A DNA stretch of 64,000 nt from Chlamydiae bacterium RIFCSPLOWO2_12_FULL_45_20 (GCA_001796285.1 MGMD01000010.1:92708-156707), one strand, 5' to 3'; counted from the first letter of the stretch, positions 39,068 through 49,734 are shown. A program made the numbers and translations. Notes: generated from the sequence alone by a model not told the origin.

Positions 39068-39580
39068 ATGCAAAAAAATAGCTTACCTCGTTCAGAATGG
39101 TGGTTTATTGTTGGCGCCCTAATAGTCATGATCGCTTTAGTGGGAGTAGCAAAGGTCAACCTCTATCGGGCCCGTTCAGAAATTCAACTTTTTGAAGCGA
39201 CCCCTGATGATATTCTGGTTACTGTCAATGGGGAGGTCTTTCGCCCAGGCGAGTATAAAATGGAGTCTGGAACGACTCTAGAGACTGTATTAAAGAAGGC
39301 TAGACCTAAGCGTTTTGCCAATCTAGCGAATCTTTCTTTAAAAGAAAAAATTTACGAGTCCGTGTGTATAGAAATCCCAACGCTCTCGCAGCTCCAAATT
39401 CAGATAGGCGGGGAGATCCGCGAACCCGTTTCCATGACTGTTAAGGTCGGAGCGCGTGTTTGCGACCTTAAGTCACAAGTAGTGTTCACAGAAGAAACAG
39501 ACCGGAAATTTTTTCAAAAAAAGAGGCTTTTGAAGGATGGGGATATCATTGTTGTCCCTAAAAAGAAAAAAACTACTTGA
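39068..39580 (+). CDS. membrane-anchored SLBB-domain protein
   Basis: 170 residues from the ATG at 39068. One N-terminal transmembrane helix (about 9-30, WWFIVGALIVMIALVGVA) is followed by two SLBB/polysaccharide-export-like units (ILVTVNGEVFRPGEYKMESG and IQIGGEIREPVSMTVKVGA, each with the beta-grasp pattern), and a Lys-rich end. SLBB domains occur in polysaccharide export and ComEA-type DNA uptake proteins; the substrate here is unknown. It lies just upstream of the ribosomal operon and I do not recall it at this place in Chlamydia. Confidence 0.65.
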   Translation: MQKNSLPRSEWWFIVGALIVMIALVGVAKVNLYRARSEIQLFEATPDDILVTVNGEVFRPGEYKMESGTTLETVLKKARPKRFANLANLSLKEKIYESVCIEIPTLSQLQIQIGGEIREPVSMTVKVGARVCDLKSQVVFTEETDRKFFQKKRLLKDGDIIVVPKKKKTT

Positions 39581-39613
39581 GATAAATTCCAGAGCTTAGC
39601 TATCCTTACGAGC

Positions 39614-39766
39614 CTATACTTAAAGTAGATCGGTTACGATCGTATTTCACGCATGCCACCCTTATTCTAAAGAATGGCTTTGTAAGGGTTAAGCGCGGTT
39701 GGCAATAAGAGGGGTCTCCTCTTTGCATTTCCCCGAGGCATGTTAAAAAATTGAGAAGGAAGACCT
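39614..39766 (+). promoter_or_regulatory. leader region of the ribosomal protein operon
   Basis: The 186-bp gap before rplC holds a TATACT -10-like box (39614-39619), a GATCG-gtta-CGATC hairpin (39628-39641), an AAGAGG-ggtct-CCTCTT hairpin (39707-39723) and a purine-rich GAGAAGGAAG ribosome-binding site before the ATG. The hairpins are candidates for feedback by a ribosomal protein (L4-type control in other bacteria), which is inference. Confidence 0.4.
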
Positions 39767-40402
39767 ATGCCACTTACATTGATTGGGCAAAAGAAAGGGA
39801 TGGTTCAAGTTTTCGATAAAGACGGTAAGCGTGTCGTCTGTACAGTTATCCAAGCTGAGCCGAATACGGTTTTACAAATTAAGCGCAAGGAAACGGATGG
39901 GTACAATGGCATTCAACTCTGTGGCATTACGAAGACAGAATCTCAAATTGCGCGCACCAAAAAACCGCTCAAGGGGCACTATGCGAAACACAAAGTTGCG
40001 CCGCATCGTGTAATTCGCGAATCCCTCCTCGATGAGGTTGATAACTACCAAGTGGGGCAAAAGCTCGATGCCAGCATTTTTGCGGATGTCGAATTTGTCG
40101 ATGTGGAAGGGGTAAGTAAGGGGAAAGGGTTCCAGGGAGTCATGAAGCTTTACAATATGGCTGGGGGGCCGGCGGCGCATGGCTCCGGGTTTCATCGACA
40201 TATGGGTTCGACTGGGATGCGTTCAACTCCTGGAAGATGCTTCCCTGGAGGAAAAAGGGCTTCCCGAATGGGTGGCGACCGCAAAACGGTTCAGAATTTG
40301 CGAGTTGTCGCTATTAAAGGAGATCTTCTCCTTGTGGAGGGCGCTGTGCCTGGAGCCAGAAGTGGGATTGTGTACATCAGAAAAGCGAGTAAGAAGGGTT
40401 AA
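39767..40402 (+). CDS. rplC: 50S ribosomal protein L3
   Basis: 211 residues beginning LTLIGQKKGMVQVFDKDGK. The internal loop region HGSGFHRHMGSTGMRSTPGRCFPG (Gln-methylation region in other bacteria) reaches the peptidyl-transferase centre. First gene of the fused S10/spc/alpha operon; rpsJ, normally upstream, is absent here as in Chlamydia. Confidence 0.96.
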   Translation: MPLTLIGQKKGMVQVFDKDGKRVVCTVIQAEPNTVLQIKRKETDGYNGIQLCGITKTESQIARTKKPLKGHYAKHKVAPHRVIRESLLDEVDNYQVGQKLDASIFADVEFVDVEGVSKGKGFQGVMKLYNMAGGPAAHGSGFHRHMGSTGMRSTPGRCFPGGKRASRMGGDRKTVQNLRVVAIKGDLLLVEGAVPGARSGIVYIRKASKKG

Positions 40403-40407
40403 AGCTC

Positions 40408-41055
40408 ATGGCAACACTCAAAAAATATGATTTGCAAGGGAAAGAAGTTGGGGTGGTAGATCTCGATGATGCCCTTCTAAAAGGCGGAGCCCATCCGCAG
40501 TCGGTGAAGGATTATATCGTTGCGATCCGAAAGAATGCGCGGCAGTGGTCCGCTAACACAAAAGTCCGTAGGGAAGTGAATTGCACGGGAAGGAAGCCAC
40601 ATCCCCAAAAAGGGCAGGGTCGTTCACGTCAAGGAGATTTAGCTGCGCCGCACTACAAGGGTGGCGGAGTTGTGCATGGGCCACGACCGAAATTTGACAT
40701 GCATATTCGTATTAATAGAAAAGAGAGACGGGCGGCCATTCGTACTCTTCTTATGGAAAAAGTTCAGGGCGGGCATGTTGCGATCTTAGAAGGCGAACTC
40801 AAAGCACCAAAAACTAAACGAATGGTTGAATTTTTTGAAAACATGGGGTCTATCGAGAAAAGAGTTCTTGTTCTTTCTGAAAGAGGGGAACGCTCAGATT
40901 CTCTTGACAATTTGGTTAAAAGTATCCGTAACCTCCCTAAAAAAGAGCACTCGCCGGTAGCTTTGATCAATGGATATGAGCTTGCTCGTGCGAGCGAACT
41001 CGTAGTACTCGGTTCAGCTTTGGATGAATTTCTTTCGATTTTAGGAGCATCATGA
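40408..41055 (+). CDS. rplD: 50S ribosomal protein L4
   Basis: 215 residues with the tunnel-reaching loop QKGQGRSRQGDLAAPHYKGGGVVHGPRP (about 65-95), conserved in L4. In enterobacteria L4 represses its own operon. Overlaps rplW by 4 nt. Confidence 0.95.
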   Translation: MATLKKYDLQGKEVGVVDLDDALLKGGAHPQSVKDYIVAIRKNARQWSANTKVRREVNCTGRKPHPQKGQGRSRQGDLAAPHYKGGGVVHGPRPKFDMHIRINRKERRAAIRTLLMEKVQGGHVAILEGELKAPKTKRMVEFFENMGSIEKRVLVLSERGERSDSLDNLVKSIRNLPKKEHSPVALINGYELARASELVVLGSALDEFLSILGAS

Positions 41056-41381
41056 ATCCATTTAGTATTATTAAAAGGCGTCGAGTGACAGAGAAGAGCC
41101 GGGTGTTAGAAAACCTGGTGAATGCCAAGAGCAATCTATCTCTCAGCCGCTGTCAGAGTCCGAAGATTGTGTTTGAAGTCGATGGGAAGGCCAATAAGAC
41201 GCAAATCGCTCGTGCAATTGAAGAGATTTATAAAGACAAAAAAATTCAAGTTGTCAAAGTGAATACGATCCATGTGCCCTCTAAAGCAAGGCGGGTAAGA
41301 GGCCATTTAGGAAAAACATCTAGAATTAAAAAAGCAGTCGTGACGCTCCGTCCCGGCGACATGATAGAGGCAGGTGTTTAA
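41052..41381 (+). CDS. rplW: 50S ribosomal protein L23
   Basis: 109 residues, part of the tunnel exit site where nascent chains and trigger factor dock. The VTEKS start motif and [15 protein letters not shown] loop match the family, and the C terminus is longer than the E. coli form. Confidence 0.94.
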   Translation: MNPFSIIKRRRVTEKSRVLENLVNAKSNLSLSRCQSPKIVFEVDGKANKTQIARAIEEIYKDKKIQVVKVNTIHVPSKARRVRGHLGKTSRIKKAVVTLRPGDMIEAGV

Positions 41382-41383
41382 CA

Positions 41384-42217
41384 ATGCCAAAAAAATTTCG
41401 ACCCACTACTCCTGGGCAAAGAAAGTTAGTGCTTCCTGTTCTTCTGGAACTTATGCCTGGGGAGAAAAAATCTCCCAAGAGTTTGCGTCAAGGTAAGAGA
41501 CGCGGTAACGGAAGGAACCACAGCGGCCATATTACTTGTAGGCACAAGGGTGGAGGACATAAAAAGCTATTTAGAACGATTGATTTTAAGAGGGATAAGG
41601 AAAATATCCCGGCGAAAGTGACATCTGTGGAATATGATCCCAATCGGTCTGCGTTGATTGCCTTATTAGTGTACGGGGATGGAGAAAAGCGCTACATTGT
41701 TGCCCCGCAGGGCATCAAGGTTGGTAGTATGGTACAGACCAGCGATGATCCCCCCTTTAGAATTGGCTGTTGTATGAGGTTGAAATTTATGCCTCTTGGG
41801 TCCGTGATTCACAATATCGAGATGAAGCCAGGTTGTGGTGCTCAGCTGGTTCGATCAGCAGGCCTTTCAGCACAGCTTTTAGCTAGAAGTGGCGGATATG
41901 CGACCGTTCGTATGCCATCTGGGGAAGTCAGAATGATTCATGAAAATTGTCGAGCGACGTTTGGGGCTGTCTCCAATGCAGAGCATAACTTACGCGTCAT
42001 TGGCAAGGCTGGTAGATCTCGTTGGATGGGGATTCGTCCTACAGTCCGTGGGGTGGCGATGAACCCAGTAGACCATCCACACGGTGGAGGCGAAGGGCGT
42101 GGTAAGGGGAATCATCCACAAACTCCTTGGGCGCAGTTTACAAAAGGGTTTCGAACGCGCGCTAAAAGAAAGACGAAAAAATGGATCGTTAAAGCTCGAA
42201 AAAGGGAGCGAAACTAA
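41384..42217 (+). CDS. rplB: 50S ribosomal protein L2
   Basis: 277 residues; peptidyl-transferase-centre protein. [19 protein letters not shown] (N-terminal OB region) and the C-terminal [17 protein letters not shown] with the conserved His are intact. Confidence 0.97.
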   Translation: MPKKFRPTTPGQRKLVLPVLLELMPGEKKSPKSLRQGKRRGNGRNHSGHITCRHKGGGHKKLFRTIDFKRDKENIPAKVTSVEYDPNRSALIALLVYGDGEKRYIVAPQGIKVGSMVQTSDDPPFRIGCCMRLKFMPLGSVIHNIEMKPGCGAQLVRSAGLSAQLLARSGGYATVRMPSGEVRMIHENCRATFGAVSNAEHNLRVIGKAGRSRWMGIRPTVRGVAMNPVDHPHGGGEGRGKGNHPQTPWAQFTKGFRTRAKRKTKKWIVKARKRERN

Positions 42218-42220
42218 TTT

Positions 42221-42508
42221 ATGGGAAGATCTCTAAAAAAAGGTCCTTTTGTTGACCACCACTTACTAGCGAAGGTCGATAAACATAATAAAGAGGGGTC
42301 GAAGACTCCTATAAAGACTTGGTCAAGACGCTCAATGATCGTGCCAGATATGGTTGGGCATACATTTGAAGTCCATAACGGAAAAAAATTTCTGACGGTT
42401 TACGTGTCTGAGAACATGGTTGGGCATAGGCTGGGAGAATTTTCTCCGACGAGGCAATTTAAGGGACATCCGAAAAAGACCGCTGCAGCTGCAGCGCCAA
42501 AGGGATAA
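42221..42508 (+). CDS. rpsS: 30S ribosomal protein S19
   Basis: 95 residues with [14 protein letters not shown], the [14 protein letters not shown] core and [15 protein letters not shown]; an Ala-rich tail ([11 protein letters not shown]) extends the usual end. Binds 16S rRNA in the small-subunit head. Confidence 0.96.
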   Translation: MGRSLKKGPFVDHHLLAKVDKHNKEGSKTPIKTWSRRSMIVPDMVGHTFEVHNGKKFLTVYVSENMVGHRLGEFSPTRQFKGHPKKTAAAAAPKG

Positions 42509-42511
42509 GAG

Positions 42512-42859
42512 ATGCAATTTGCAAAAGCTAAAACCAAATACGTGCGAATTTCTCCTCGAAAAGCGAGGTATGCAGCTGGGCTTATTCGCGGCCTGAATGT
42601 AGAGAAGGCGAGCCTGCAGCTTCAGCATTCCAAGCTGAAGGGGGGGAGATTGTTGAAAAAGACGCTCGATACAGCAGTGGCCAATGCAGCTGTGCTGATA
42701 GATGCGAGACGCGAGCAACTGAAAGTTCATGAAGTAAGAGTGGATCCAGGGCCCATTCTGCGAAGAGCAAAACCTAGAAGCCGAGGATCGTCTGTTCCAG
42801 TGAACAAGAGAACGAGCCATTTTACCATCGTGCTTGCAACGGAGATCGGAGAAAAGTAA
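42512..42859 (+). CDS. rplV: 50S ribosomal protein L22
   Basis: 115 residues with RISPRKARYAAGLIRGLNV and the tunnel hairpin (VDPGPILRRAKPRSRG). Its stop overlaps the rpsC start by 1 nt (TAATG). Confidence 0.95.
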   Translation: MQFAKAKTKYVRISPRKARYAAGLIRGLNVEKASLQLQHSKLKGGRLLKKTLDTAVANAAVLIDARREQLKVHEVRVDPGPILRRAKPRSRGSSVPVNKRTSHFTIVLATEIGEK

Positions 42860-43521
42860 TGGGACAAAAAGTATCACCAATAGGATTCAGACTTGTACGT
42901 CGTAAAAAATGGGTGTCGAACTGGTTTGCCAATAAGCAAGAATTTGGAGATCAGATTGGCGAAGATTATCGGATCCGACAGTTCTTGCAAGCCAAGCCGG
43001 CGTGTCAGGGCGCTTCGAAATTTCAGATTAAGCGCATGAGTGGGAAGATCGAAGTCACGATTTTTTCTTCAAGACCCGGCCTGGTCATTGGGAAGAAGGG
43101 CGCAGAAATTGACATTTTAAAAAGTGAGCTGCGCAAACTCACTGGTAAAGAAGTTTGGATTGAAGTCGAAGAGATCAAACGTCCAGACCTAGATGCCAAG
43201 CTTGTCGCAGAGGGCATTGCCAAACAACTGTCGAGACGTATTCCTTTTAGAAGGATTCTCAAAAAAGCCATGCAGACTTCGATGGATGCTGGAGCCGCAG
43301 GAATCAAGGTGCAAGTTTCTGGTAGGATTGGCGGGGCTGAAATTGCTCGAGTAGAATGGTATAAGGAAGGGAGAATTCCTTTACATACCTTGCGGGCAGA
43401 TATCGATTACGCACAAGGTCGGGCAGAGACGACTTATGGCTCGATTGGTGTTAAAGTATGGATCAACAAGGGTGATGAGGTCATTGTGCAACCCAAGCCA
43501 ACAGTAGCAATGGGGGCATAA
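42859..43521 (+). CDS. rpsC: 30S ribosomal protein S3
   Basis: 220 residues; [12 protein letters not shown] start, KH domain with [14 protein letters not shown] (GxxG loop), and C-terminal domain with [10 protein letters not shown]. Lines the mRNA entry channel. Confidence 0.97.
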   Translation: MGQKVSPIGFRLVRRKKWVSNWFANKQEFGDQIGEDYRIRQFLQAKPACQGASKFQIKRMSGKIEVTIFSSRPGLVIGKKGAEIDILKSELRKLTGKEVWIEVEEIKRPDLDAKLVAEGIAKQLSRRIPFRRILKKAMQTSMDAGAAGIKVQVSGRIGGAEIARVEWYKEGRIPLHTLRADIDYAQGRAETTYGSIGVKVWINKGDEVIVQPKPTVAMGA

Positions 43522-43522
43522 G

Positions 43523-43942
43523 ATGGCATTGAGCCCTAAAAAGACGAAACATAGAAAACAGCAAAAAGGGAAGATGACTGGTCTGACCAAGGCTGGCGCG
43601 TATGTTGAATTTGGCGATTTTGGAATGCAGTCACTGGACAGGTGTTGGCTGACGGCAAGGCAAATTGAGGCGTGTCGAGTAACGATCAATAGGACGTTTA
43701 GCAGGAAAGGACAGGTTTGGATTAGGGTTTTTCCTGACAAACCTGTATCCAAAAAGCCGGCCGAAACGCGAATGGGAAAGGGAAAGGGAGCTCCGGATCA
43801 TTATGTCGCTGTCGTCAGACCCGGTAGAATCCTTTTTGAAGTGGGCGGAGTCACTCGCGAGGAAGCGCAACAGGCTTTAAGGCTCGCTGCGGCAAAGCTG
43901 CCGATCCGCACTAAATTTGTAGATCGATTGGAGAGAGTGTAA
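43523..43942 (+). CDS. rplP: 50S ribosomal protein L16
   Basis: 139 residues with the basic N terminus, [15 protein letters not shown] and the [25 protein letters not shown] motif near the A-site tRNA. Confidence 0.96.
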   Translation: MALSPKKTKHRKQQKGKMTGLTKAGAYVEFGDFGMQSLDRCWLTARQIEACRVTINRTFSRKGQVWIRVFPDKPVSKKPAETRMGKGKGAPDHYVAVVRPGRILFEVGGVTREEAQQALRLAAAKLPIRTKFVDRLERV

Positions 43943-44151
43943 TGGCTAAGAAAAACGAGTGGAAAAGTCAGTCGGTCAAGGAACTTGAGGCTGCTGTTCG
44001 AGAGTTGGATAGGGAATTGTTTTATCTAAAAAATGAATTAGCCACTCAGAAGAAAATAGAGAAGCCCCATTTATTAAAGGCAAAAAGAAAAGAGAAAGCG
44101 CGAATCCTCACGATTCTCACGCAAAAGAATAAAGAGAAAGAGGCTGTATGA
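43942..44151 (+). CDS. rpmC: 50S ribosomal protein L29
   Basis: 69 residues, two-helix coiled hairpin ([20 protein letters not shown]) at the tunnel exit; overlaps rplP by 1 nt and rpsQ by 4 nt. Confidence 0.92.
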   Translation: MAKKNEWKSQSVKELEAAVRELDRELFYLKNELATQKKIEKPHLLKAKRKEKARILTILTQKNKEKEAV

Positions 44152-44393
44152 ACGAAAGAGGTAGACGCAAGGAGAATGTAGGAGTTGTCATTTCCAATAA
44201 AATGGAGAAGACGGTCACGGTCAAAGTAACGCGTACAATGAGGCATTCGAAATTTGGTAAAGTCATTGAGCGCTCAAAGAAATATTATGCCCATGACGAA
44301 AGCGATGCAATCGAGTTGGGCCAGAGAGTGCGTATTATGGAAACCCGGCCGCTTTCGAAATTGAAACGATGGCGCGTAGTTGAGGTAGTATGA
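44148..44393 (+). CDS. rpsQ: 30S ribosomal protein S17
   Basis: 81 residues with [20 protein letters not shown] and the [20 protein letters not shown] end typical of S17; primary binder of the 16S 5' domain. Confidence 0.95.
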   Translation: MNERGRRKENVGVVISNKMEKTVTVKVTRTMRHSKFGKVIERSKKYYAHDESDAIELGQRVRIMETRPLSKLKRWRVVEVV

Positions 44394-44758
44394 TTCAACA
44401 AGAGACAAATCTAGAAGTTGCAGATAACACTGGCGCTAAGCGCGTGCGTTGCTTTAAGGTTTTGGGAGGTTCTCGCAAAAGATATGCTCGAGTGGGGGAT
44501 ATTATTGTGTGTTCGATTAAAGAGGCAGATCCCAAGGGCGCTGTAAAAAAAGGGGACGTGGTGAAGGCCGTTGTCGTTAGAACAAAAGGTTTCATTCATC
44601 GAAAGGATGGGTCCGCGCTCCGCTTTTATGACAACAGCTGTGTGATCATCGATGACAAGAATAATCCTCGCGGTACGAGAATTTTTGGCTCTATTGCTCG
44701 AGAGGTTCGAGATGGTGGTTTTGTGAAGATCAGTTCCCTAGCTCCAGAGGTGATTTAA
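44390..44758 (+). CDS. rplN: 50S ribosomal protein L14
   Basis: 122 residues; [19 protein letters not shown] start and [20 protein letters not shown] core; bridges to 16S helix 14. Confidence 0.97.
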   Translation: MIQQETNLEVADNTGAKRVRCFKVLGGSRKRYARVGDIIVCSIKEADPKGAVKKGDVVKAVVVRTKGFIHRKDGSALRFYDNSCVIIDDKNNPRGTRIFGSIAREVRDGGFVKISSLAPEVI

Positions 44759-44759
44759 T

Positions 44760-45086
44760 ATGACGAAAAGGATCAAAAAAGGCGAGCAGGTGCTCGTGAT
44801 CACAGGAAATGACCGAGGAAAAATCGGGCCCGTGCTTTCTAGATCTGAGGATCGGGTGATTGTTCAGGGCGTGAATGTGCGAAAGAAACACTTAAAACGC
44901 ACTCAGGAGTCGCAAGGGGGGCGAGTTGTAGAAATGGAAATGCCCATACACATCTCCAATGTTGCTTTGTGTGATAAAGAAGGAAATCGGATGAAACGAG
45001 GCTCTGCATCCAAACAAGCGGAGGTTGAGACCTCCAAGAAAAAAGCGCCGATCCAGCGCGCTGCCAAGAAGGTGAAAGATGTCTAG
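44760..45086 (+). CDS. rplX: 50S ribosomal protein L24
   Basis: 108 residues with the KOW motif ([18 protein letters not shown]) and [20 protein letters not shown] Lys/Ala-rich tail is lineage-specific. Overlaps rplE by 8 nt. Confidence 0.94.
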   Translation: MTKRIKKGEQVLVITGNDRGKIGPVLSRSEDRVIVQGVNVRKKHLKRTQESQGGRVVEMEMPIHISNVALCDKEGNRMKRGSASKQAEVETSKKKAPIQRAAKKVKDV

Positions 45087-45612
45087 GCTATATAAAAAAT
45101 ATCGAGAAGTAATTTTGCCAGCGCTGAAAGCTAAGCACCCCGATAAGTGTTTGATGGCGCTCCCAGTACTGAAAAAAATTGTTATCAGTATGGGGCTTGG
45201 CGACGCTTTGAAGGACAAGAACGCGCTGCAAGAGCACAGCGATGAGCTAGCTTTATTATCGGGCCAAAAGCCGATTGTAACTCGTACGAAAAATGCGATT
45301 TCAAACTTCAAGTTAAGAGAGAATCAGCCCGTAGGTTTAATGGTTACCCTTCGGGGAAAAAAGATGTATGACTTTTTAGACCGGTTCTGTAGTATTGTAT
45401 CACCGCGCATCCGAGATTTTCGGGGATTTCTTCAGAAAGGTGATGGCAGGGGAAATTACAATTTTGGAATTGTAGACCAACAGATTTTTCCAGAAATCAA
45501 TCTTGACAAAGTCAAAAGAGTGCAGGGAATGAATGTCACGTTGGTGACGACTGCAAGTACGGATGAAGGTTGTATAGAATTACTCACCCAATTGGGTTTT
45601 CCATTTAAGTAA
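45079..45612 (+). CDS. rplE: 50S ribosomal protein L5
   Basis: 177 residues with [34 protein letters not shown] and RIRDFRGF; 5S rRNA-binding protein. rpsN (S14), which normally follows, is missing, as I recall for Chlamydia. Confidence 0.96.
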   Translation: MSRLYKKYREVILPALKAKHPDKCLMALPVLKKIVISMGLGDALKDKNALQEHSDELALLSGQKPIVTRTKNAISNFKLRENQPVGLMVTLRGKKMYDFLDRFCSIVSPRIRDFRGFLQKGDGRGNYNFGIVDQQIFPEINLDKVKRVQGMNVTLVTTASTDEGCIELLTQLGFPFK

Positions 45613-45625
45613 AAGAAGAGAAACT

Positions 45626-46018
45626 ATGGCATTTAATGATCCCATTGCGGAGTTATTGACGAAAATGAGAAACGCTAAGGACGCGAAACACCGTTATGTC
45701 GATTTCGGTTTTAGCAAAATAAAGGTGAAGATCTTAGAAATTTTGAAAGGTCACGGATTCATTGAAAATTTCTTGGTCAATGTTGAACAACGAAAGGTTC
45801 GGGTTTTTTTGCGTTATACCAAGGGCCGTATCCCTGTTCTTAATGGGTTGACACGGGTTTCAAAATGTGGCTTAAGGCAGTACATTGGTTATTCAGGCAT
45901 TCCGAAAGTCTTTAACGGGATGGGCATTGCGATATTGTCTACGCCCAAAGGTGTCGTGGATGGAGAGACGGCTCGTAACCTTAAGGTTGGCGGCGAACTA
46001 ATATGCACAGTTTGGTAA
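45626..46018 (+). CDS. rpsH: 30S ribosomal protein S8
   Basis: 130 residues with DPIAELLTKMRNA and the C-terminal GIPKVFNGMGIAILSTPKGV motif. In E. coli S8 represses the spc operon. Confidence 0.96.
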   Translation: MAFNDPIAELLTKMRNAKDAKHRYVDFGFSKIKVKILEILKGHGFIENFLVNVEQRKVRVFLRYTKGRIPVLNGLTRVSKCGLRQYIGYSGIPKVFNGMGIAILSTPKGVVDGETARNLKVGGELICTVW

Positions 46019-46034
46019 TAGTTAGAGGAACGAT

Positions 46035-46580
46035 ATGTCAAGACTAGGAAAAATGCCGATTTCTCTCCCAAAAGGGGTGGAAGTGAAAGAAGAACATGGG
46101 AAAGTTATCCTTAGGGGACCTAAGGGACAGCTGGAAATGCAACTTCCTGTGGGGCTGACTTTTAGTGTGAAAGAACAGAAACTGCTCCTTTTTTGTGATC
46201 AGTCAAAAATCGAAAACGATGGGTTTTACGGCTTGTATTGGGCGCTTCTGAATAATGCGGTGATAGGAGTTTCTACAGGTTTTGAGGTCAAGTTGACAAT
46301 GATTGGTGTTGGCTATCGGGCTGCAGTCCAGGGTAGTAAGCTCGATCTACAACTTGGTTTTTCACATCCCACTTGGCTCATCATTCCCAAAGGGCTTCAA
46401 GTGGATGTTGACAAGGGGACATCGATTTCTGTGAAGGGATCAGACAAAAGACTTGTTGGGGAATTTGCGGCGAAAATTCGCGAGGTGAAGCCGCCGGAGC
46501 CTTATAAAGGAAAAGGAGTTCGGTATGAAGGCGAATATGTTCGTAAGAAAGAGGGTAAAGCAGCTAAAGGTAAGGCGTAA
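46035..46580 (+). CDS. rplF: 50S ribosomal protein L6
   Basis: 181 residues with duplicated domains and VKPPEPYKGKGVRYEGEYVRKKEGK near the C terminus, the L6 signature. Confidence 0.96.
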   Translation: MSRLGKMPISLPKGVEVKEEHGKVILRGPKGQLEMQLPVGLTFSVKEQKLLLFCDQSKIENDGFYGLYWALLNNAVIGVSTGFEVKLTMIGVGYRAAVQGSKLDLQLGFSHPTWLIIPKGLQVDVDKGTSISVKGSDKRLVGEFAAKIREVKPPEPYKGKGVRYEGEYVRKKEGKAAKGKA

Positions 46581-46942
46581 TGGATAATTCAAAAAAAAAG
46601 CGCAAAAAATCTAGGGCGATGCGCGTGATGCGCGTCCGTAAAGCGCTTCGGGGGAGTGCTCAAAGGCCTCGTTTTTCCGTATCAAAGACGAATGCACACA
46701 TTTATGCGCAAATTATTGACGATGAAAATGGCGTGACTCTCGTTGGCTTGGGAACGCAATCAAAGACGTTTTCTATGAAAGAGAGATCTAAACATTCGGC
46801 AAGGGAGCTGGGAAAGCAAGTTGCGGAGCTTGCTAAACAGAAGAGCATCGAGACCGTTATTTTTGACCGCGGACGCTATAAATATCACGGGATTGTCGCT
46901 GCGTTGGCGGACGGCGCGCGCGAAGCAGGATTGCAGTTTTAA
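46580..46942 (+). CDS. rplR: 50S ribosomal protein L18
   Basis: 120 residues with basic N-terminal arm, RPRFSVSKTNAHIYAQIIDD and FDRGRYKYHGIVAALADGAREAGL; 5S rRNA-binding. Confidence 0.95.
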   Translation: MDNSKKKRKKSRAMRVMRVRKALRGSAQRPRFSVSKTNAHIYAQIIDDENGVTLVGLGTQSKTFSMKERSKHSARELGKQVAELAKQKSIETVIFDRGRYKYHGIVAALADGAREAGLQF

Positions 46943-46960
46943 TTTTAGGAAAAGAAAGAT

Positions 46961-47470
46961 ATGGGAAAAAAACCTGAAAAAAGACGTCAGGAAGATTTTG
47001 GAACAGAGTTTGAAGAGAAAGTTCTCTATATCAATCGATGCTCAAAAGTTGTGAAGGGTGGACGGAAGTTTAGTTTTTCGGCACTCATCCTTGTAGGAGA
47101 TGGCGAAGGGCATGTAGGCTATGGATTTGCCAAGGCTAACGAAGTATCGGATGCAATCCGCAAAGGTTCTGAAGCCGCTCGGAAAAACATTTTTACGATC
47201 GAGATGGAAGGAACTACGATTCCCCATGAAGTGTACGTGGAATGGGATGGGGCCAAAATTCTGTTAAAGCCGGCGTCTGTGGGAACTGGGGTCATTGCTG
47301 GCTCGAAAGTGCGTTCTGTATTAGAGCTTGGCGGCGTGAAAGATGTGGTGGCAAAAAATCTTGGGTCTAGCAATCCCCTCAACCAAGTCAAGGCGATTTT
47401 TAAAGGGTTAGGACTACTCAAAAACCGCAAGGCAAGCCTTGCTTTAAGGAAAGGAGCTGAAGCTCTATGA
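46961..47470 (+). CDS. rpsE: 30S ribosomal protein S5
   Basis: 169 residues; double-stranded RNA-binding N-domain (VVKGGRKFSFSALILVGDG) and C-domain KPASVGTGVIAGSKVRSVLELGGVKDV, involved in decoding fidelity. rpmD (L30), which usually lies between rpsE and rplO, is absent. Confidence 0.96.
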   Translation: MGKKPEKRRQEDFGTEFEEKVLYINRCSKVVKGGRKFSFSALILVGDGEGHVGYGFAKANEVSDAIRKGSEAARKNIFTIEMEGTTIPHEVYVEWDGAKILLKPASVGTGVIAGSKVRSVLELGGVKDVVAKNLGSSNPLNQVKAIFKGLGLLKNRKASLALRKGAEAL

Positions 47471-47919
47471 CCAGTCTATCTGAGTTAACAAATGTTACCC
47501 GTGCCCCAAGGAAGTTTCGCCGTGTAGGCCGAGGAACAGGATGTAAAAGAGGGAAAACATCGGGACGTGGTGAAAAAGGTGATGGGAGCCGTTCTGGGTA
47601 CCGCAGACGTTTTGGATATGAAGGGGGCCAAGTTCCTCTCTATCGTAAGCTGCCTATCCGTGGGTTTACCCGAGGAACATTTTTGAAACCGACGTTTTCT
47701 ATCAGCCTTCAGACCATCGAGGCATTTTTTGAAGATGGGGAAGTGGTGAATGTAGAAACATTGCGTCTCAAAAAACTGATTCCACGAAGAGTGCCAGGAG
47801 GGATTAAGATTCTTGCCGACGGCACGTTGACGAAAAAAGTGAGCATCGAAGTTCACCACTTCTCTAAGACTGCTGAGGAGAAGTTAAACGATCTGGGTAT
47901 TTCCTTTAAAAAGGTTTAA
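47467..47919 (+). CDS. rplO: 50S ribosomal protein L15
   Basis: 150 residues with RRVGRGTGCKRGKTSGRGEKG and the glycine-rich YEGGQVPLYRKLPIRGF; late assembly protein. Overlaps rpsE by 4 nt. Confidence 0.95.
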   Translation: MTSLSELTNVTRAPRKFRRVGRGTGCKRGKTSGRGEKGDGSRSGYRRRFGYEGGQVPLYRKLPIRGFTRGTFLKPTFSISLQTIEAFFEDGEVVNVETLRLKKLIPRRVPGGIKILADGTLTKKVSIEVHHFSKTAEEKLNDLGISFKKV

Positions 47920-47922
47920 AGC

Positions 47923-49293
47923 ATGTTTCAGGCATTGCGTCGTATCTTTGAAATTCCGGAACTTCGGGCTAAAATATTTACCACGCTAGTTTTGCTAGCG
48001 GTGTGCCGAGTAGGGGCTTATATACCAGTTCCAGGGATTCATGCAGATCTCGCGATTCGCCTGTTTAAATTTGCGAGCGGTGGCGGCCAAAATCTGTTTC
48101 AGTTAGTCGACATTTTTTCAGGGGGCGCTTTTGCTAAGATGACGATCCTTGCCTTGGGAGTTATGCCTTACATCACGGCCTCCATTATCATGCAATTGCT
48201 CATAGCCATTGTTCCTTCTATGCAAAGGGAAATTCGCGAGAGCCCCGATCAGGGAAGGCGAAAACTTTCGAAGTGGACCCGGTTGGCGACACTTTTTATT
48301 TCTCTCATGCAATCAGGACTTTTTGCAAGTTACGTGATACGAGTCAATCAATCTAGTCCGGGGATCATTGTGCCTGAAATTCTCGATGTGAGCTTATTTG
48401 GTGTATCTTGGCTGTTTTACCTGACCGTAATGATCACCATGACTGCAGGAACACTGTTTTTAATGTGGGTGGGAGAGCAAATCAGTGAGAGGGGAATTGG
48501 GAATGGGATTAGTTTGATCATTGCTGTCGGCATTTTGGCCTCATTTCCGAGCACGATAGGATCGATTATCAGCCAGCTGAACTTGGGTTCGCAGGAGGTA
48601 GGGCAGCTTAGTTTTCCAACCCTTTTTGTCCTCTGTGGCCTTTTTGTGTTGATTACTGTGGGGACAATCCTTGTTATCCAGGGACAGAGACGCATCCCGC
48701 TGCAATATGCTCGTAGAATTGTTGGAAGACATGAAGTGCAAGGGGGCAATTCCCATATTCCTTTGAAAATTAATTATGCAGGAGTCATCCCCGTTATTTT
48801 CGCTTCGGCGTTTTTGATGCCTCCCGCTACGATAGGACAATTTTTAGGAAGGGGTACATGGCTAGGGCAGCTTTCTAACTATCTTTCTCCAGGTAATTGG
48901 GTCTATACTATTATTTATGTGATGTTAATCTTGTTCTTCACGTATTTTTGGACCTCAACACAGTTTAAACCCGAGCAAATCGCGTCTGATATGAAAAAAA
49001 ATGGCGCCTTTATTCCAGGGGTACGGCAAGGAAAGCCTACCCAAGATTTCCTTGAATCAACCATGAGCCGAATTACGCTCGCCGGAGCTGTGTTTCTTGC
49101 AACCATTGCCATTTTACCAAGTTTGGTTGGAAAGTTCTTAGGAGTGGATGCGAATATTAGCCAGTTTTTTGGAGGAACATCCCTCTTAATTTTAGTAGGA
49201 GTTATTTTAGATACAACGAAACAGGTTGAGTCACACCTACTTATGAAGCGTTACGAAGGTTTCATGTCAAAGGGCCGACTGAAGGGCCGCTAA
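47923..49293 (+). CDS. secY: preprotein translocase subunit SecY
   Basis: 456 residues with ten predicted membrane helices, the plug-region [18 protein letters not shown] (about 53-70) and the cytosolic loop [16 protein letters not shown] (about 285-300). Forms the Sec channel with SecE and SecG and works with the SecDF protein encoded upstream. Confidence 0.97.
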   Translation: MFQALRRIFEIPELRAKIFTTLVLLAVCRVGAYIPVPGIHADLAIRLFKFASGGGQNLFQLVDIFSGGAFAKMTILALGVMPYITASIIMQLLIAIVPSMQREIRESPDQGRRKLSKWTRLATLFISLMQSGLFASYVIRVNQSSPGIIVPEILDVSLFGVSWLFYLTVMITMTAGTLFLMWVGEQISERGIGNGISLIIAVGILASFPSTIGSIISQLNLGSQEVGQLSFPTLFVLCGLFVLITVGTILVIQGQRRIPLQYARRIVGRHEVQGGNSHIPLKINYAGVIPVIFASAFLMPPATIGQFLGRGTWLGQLSNYLSPGNWVYTIIYVMLILFFTYFWTSTQFKPEQIASDMKKNGAFIPGVRQGKPTQDFLESTMSRITLAGAVFLATIAILPSLVGKFLGVDANISQFFGGTSLLILVGVILDTTKQVESHLLMKRYEGFMSKGRLKGR

Positions 49294-49350
49294 GAGGTTG
49301 TATTTAAACAAGTAACCATGATATTTTAAGACACAAAAGGATCGAAAATT

Positions 49351-49719
49351 ATGCCGAGAGTCATAGGAATTGATATTCCGGACAACAAGCGCTTAGAGGT
49401 GAGTTTGACCTATATTTATGGTGTTGGAAAGGAGCTTTCAAAGCAGATTATTGAAAAGCTGGGGTTGAATAAGGATATGCGCGCAAGGAATTTGACAGAA
49501 GATGATATTGCCCGTATCAACGCTACTCTCCAGACTGACTACGTTGTTGAGGGTGATTTACGCCGACAAATCCAAAACAATATTAAGCGTCTTGTTGGGA
49601 TTAATTGTTATAGAGGCTTGCGGCACCGACTTGGTCTTCCGGTTCGTGGTCAGAGAACGCGTACCAATGCGCGTACCCGCAAAGGAAAGAGAAAAACAGT
49701 TGCCAATAAGAAAATCTAA
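49351..49719 (+). CDS. rpsM: 30S ribosomal protein S13
   Basis: 122 residues; [20 protein letters not shown] start, helix-two-turn-helix region and C-terminal [21 protein letters not shown]. The 57-nt gap after secY lacks infA and rpmJ. Confidence 0.96.
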   Translation: MPRVIGIDIPDNKRLEVSLTYIYGVGKELSKQIIEKLGLNKDMRARNLTEDDIARINATLQTDYVVEGDLRRQIQNNIKRLVGINCYRGLRHRLGLPVRGQRTRTNARTRKGKRKTVANKKI

Positions 49720-49734
49720 GTAAGGGAGTGAACA

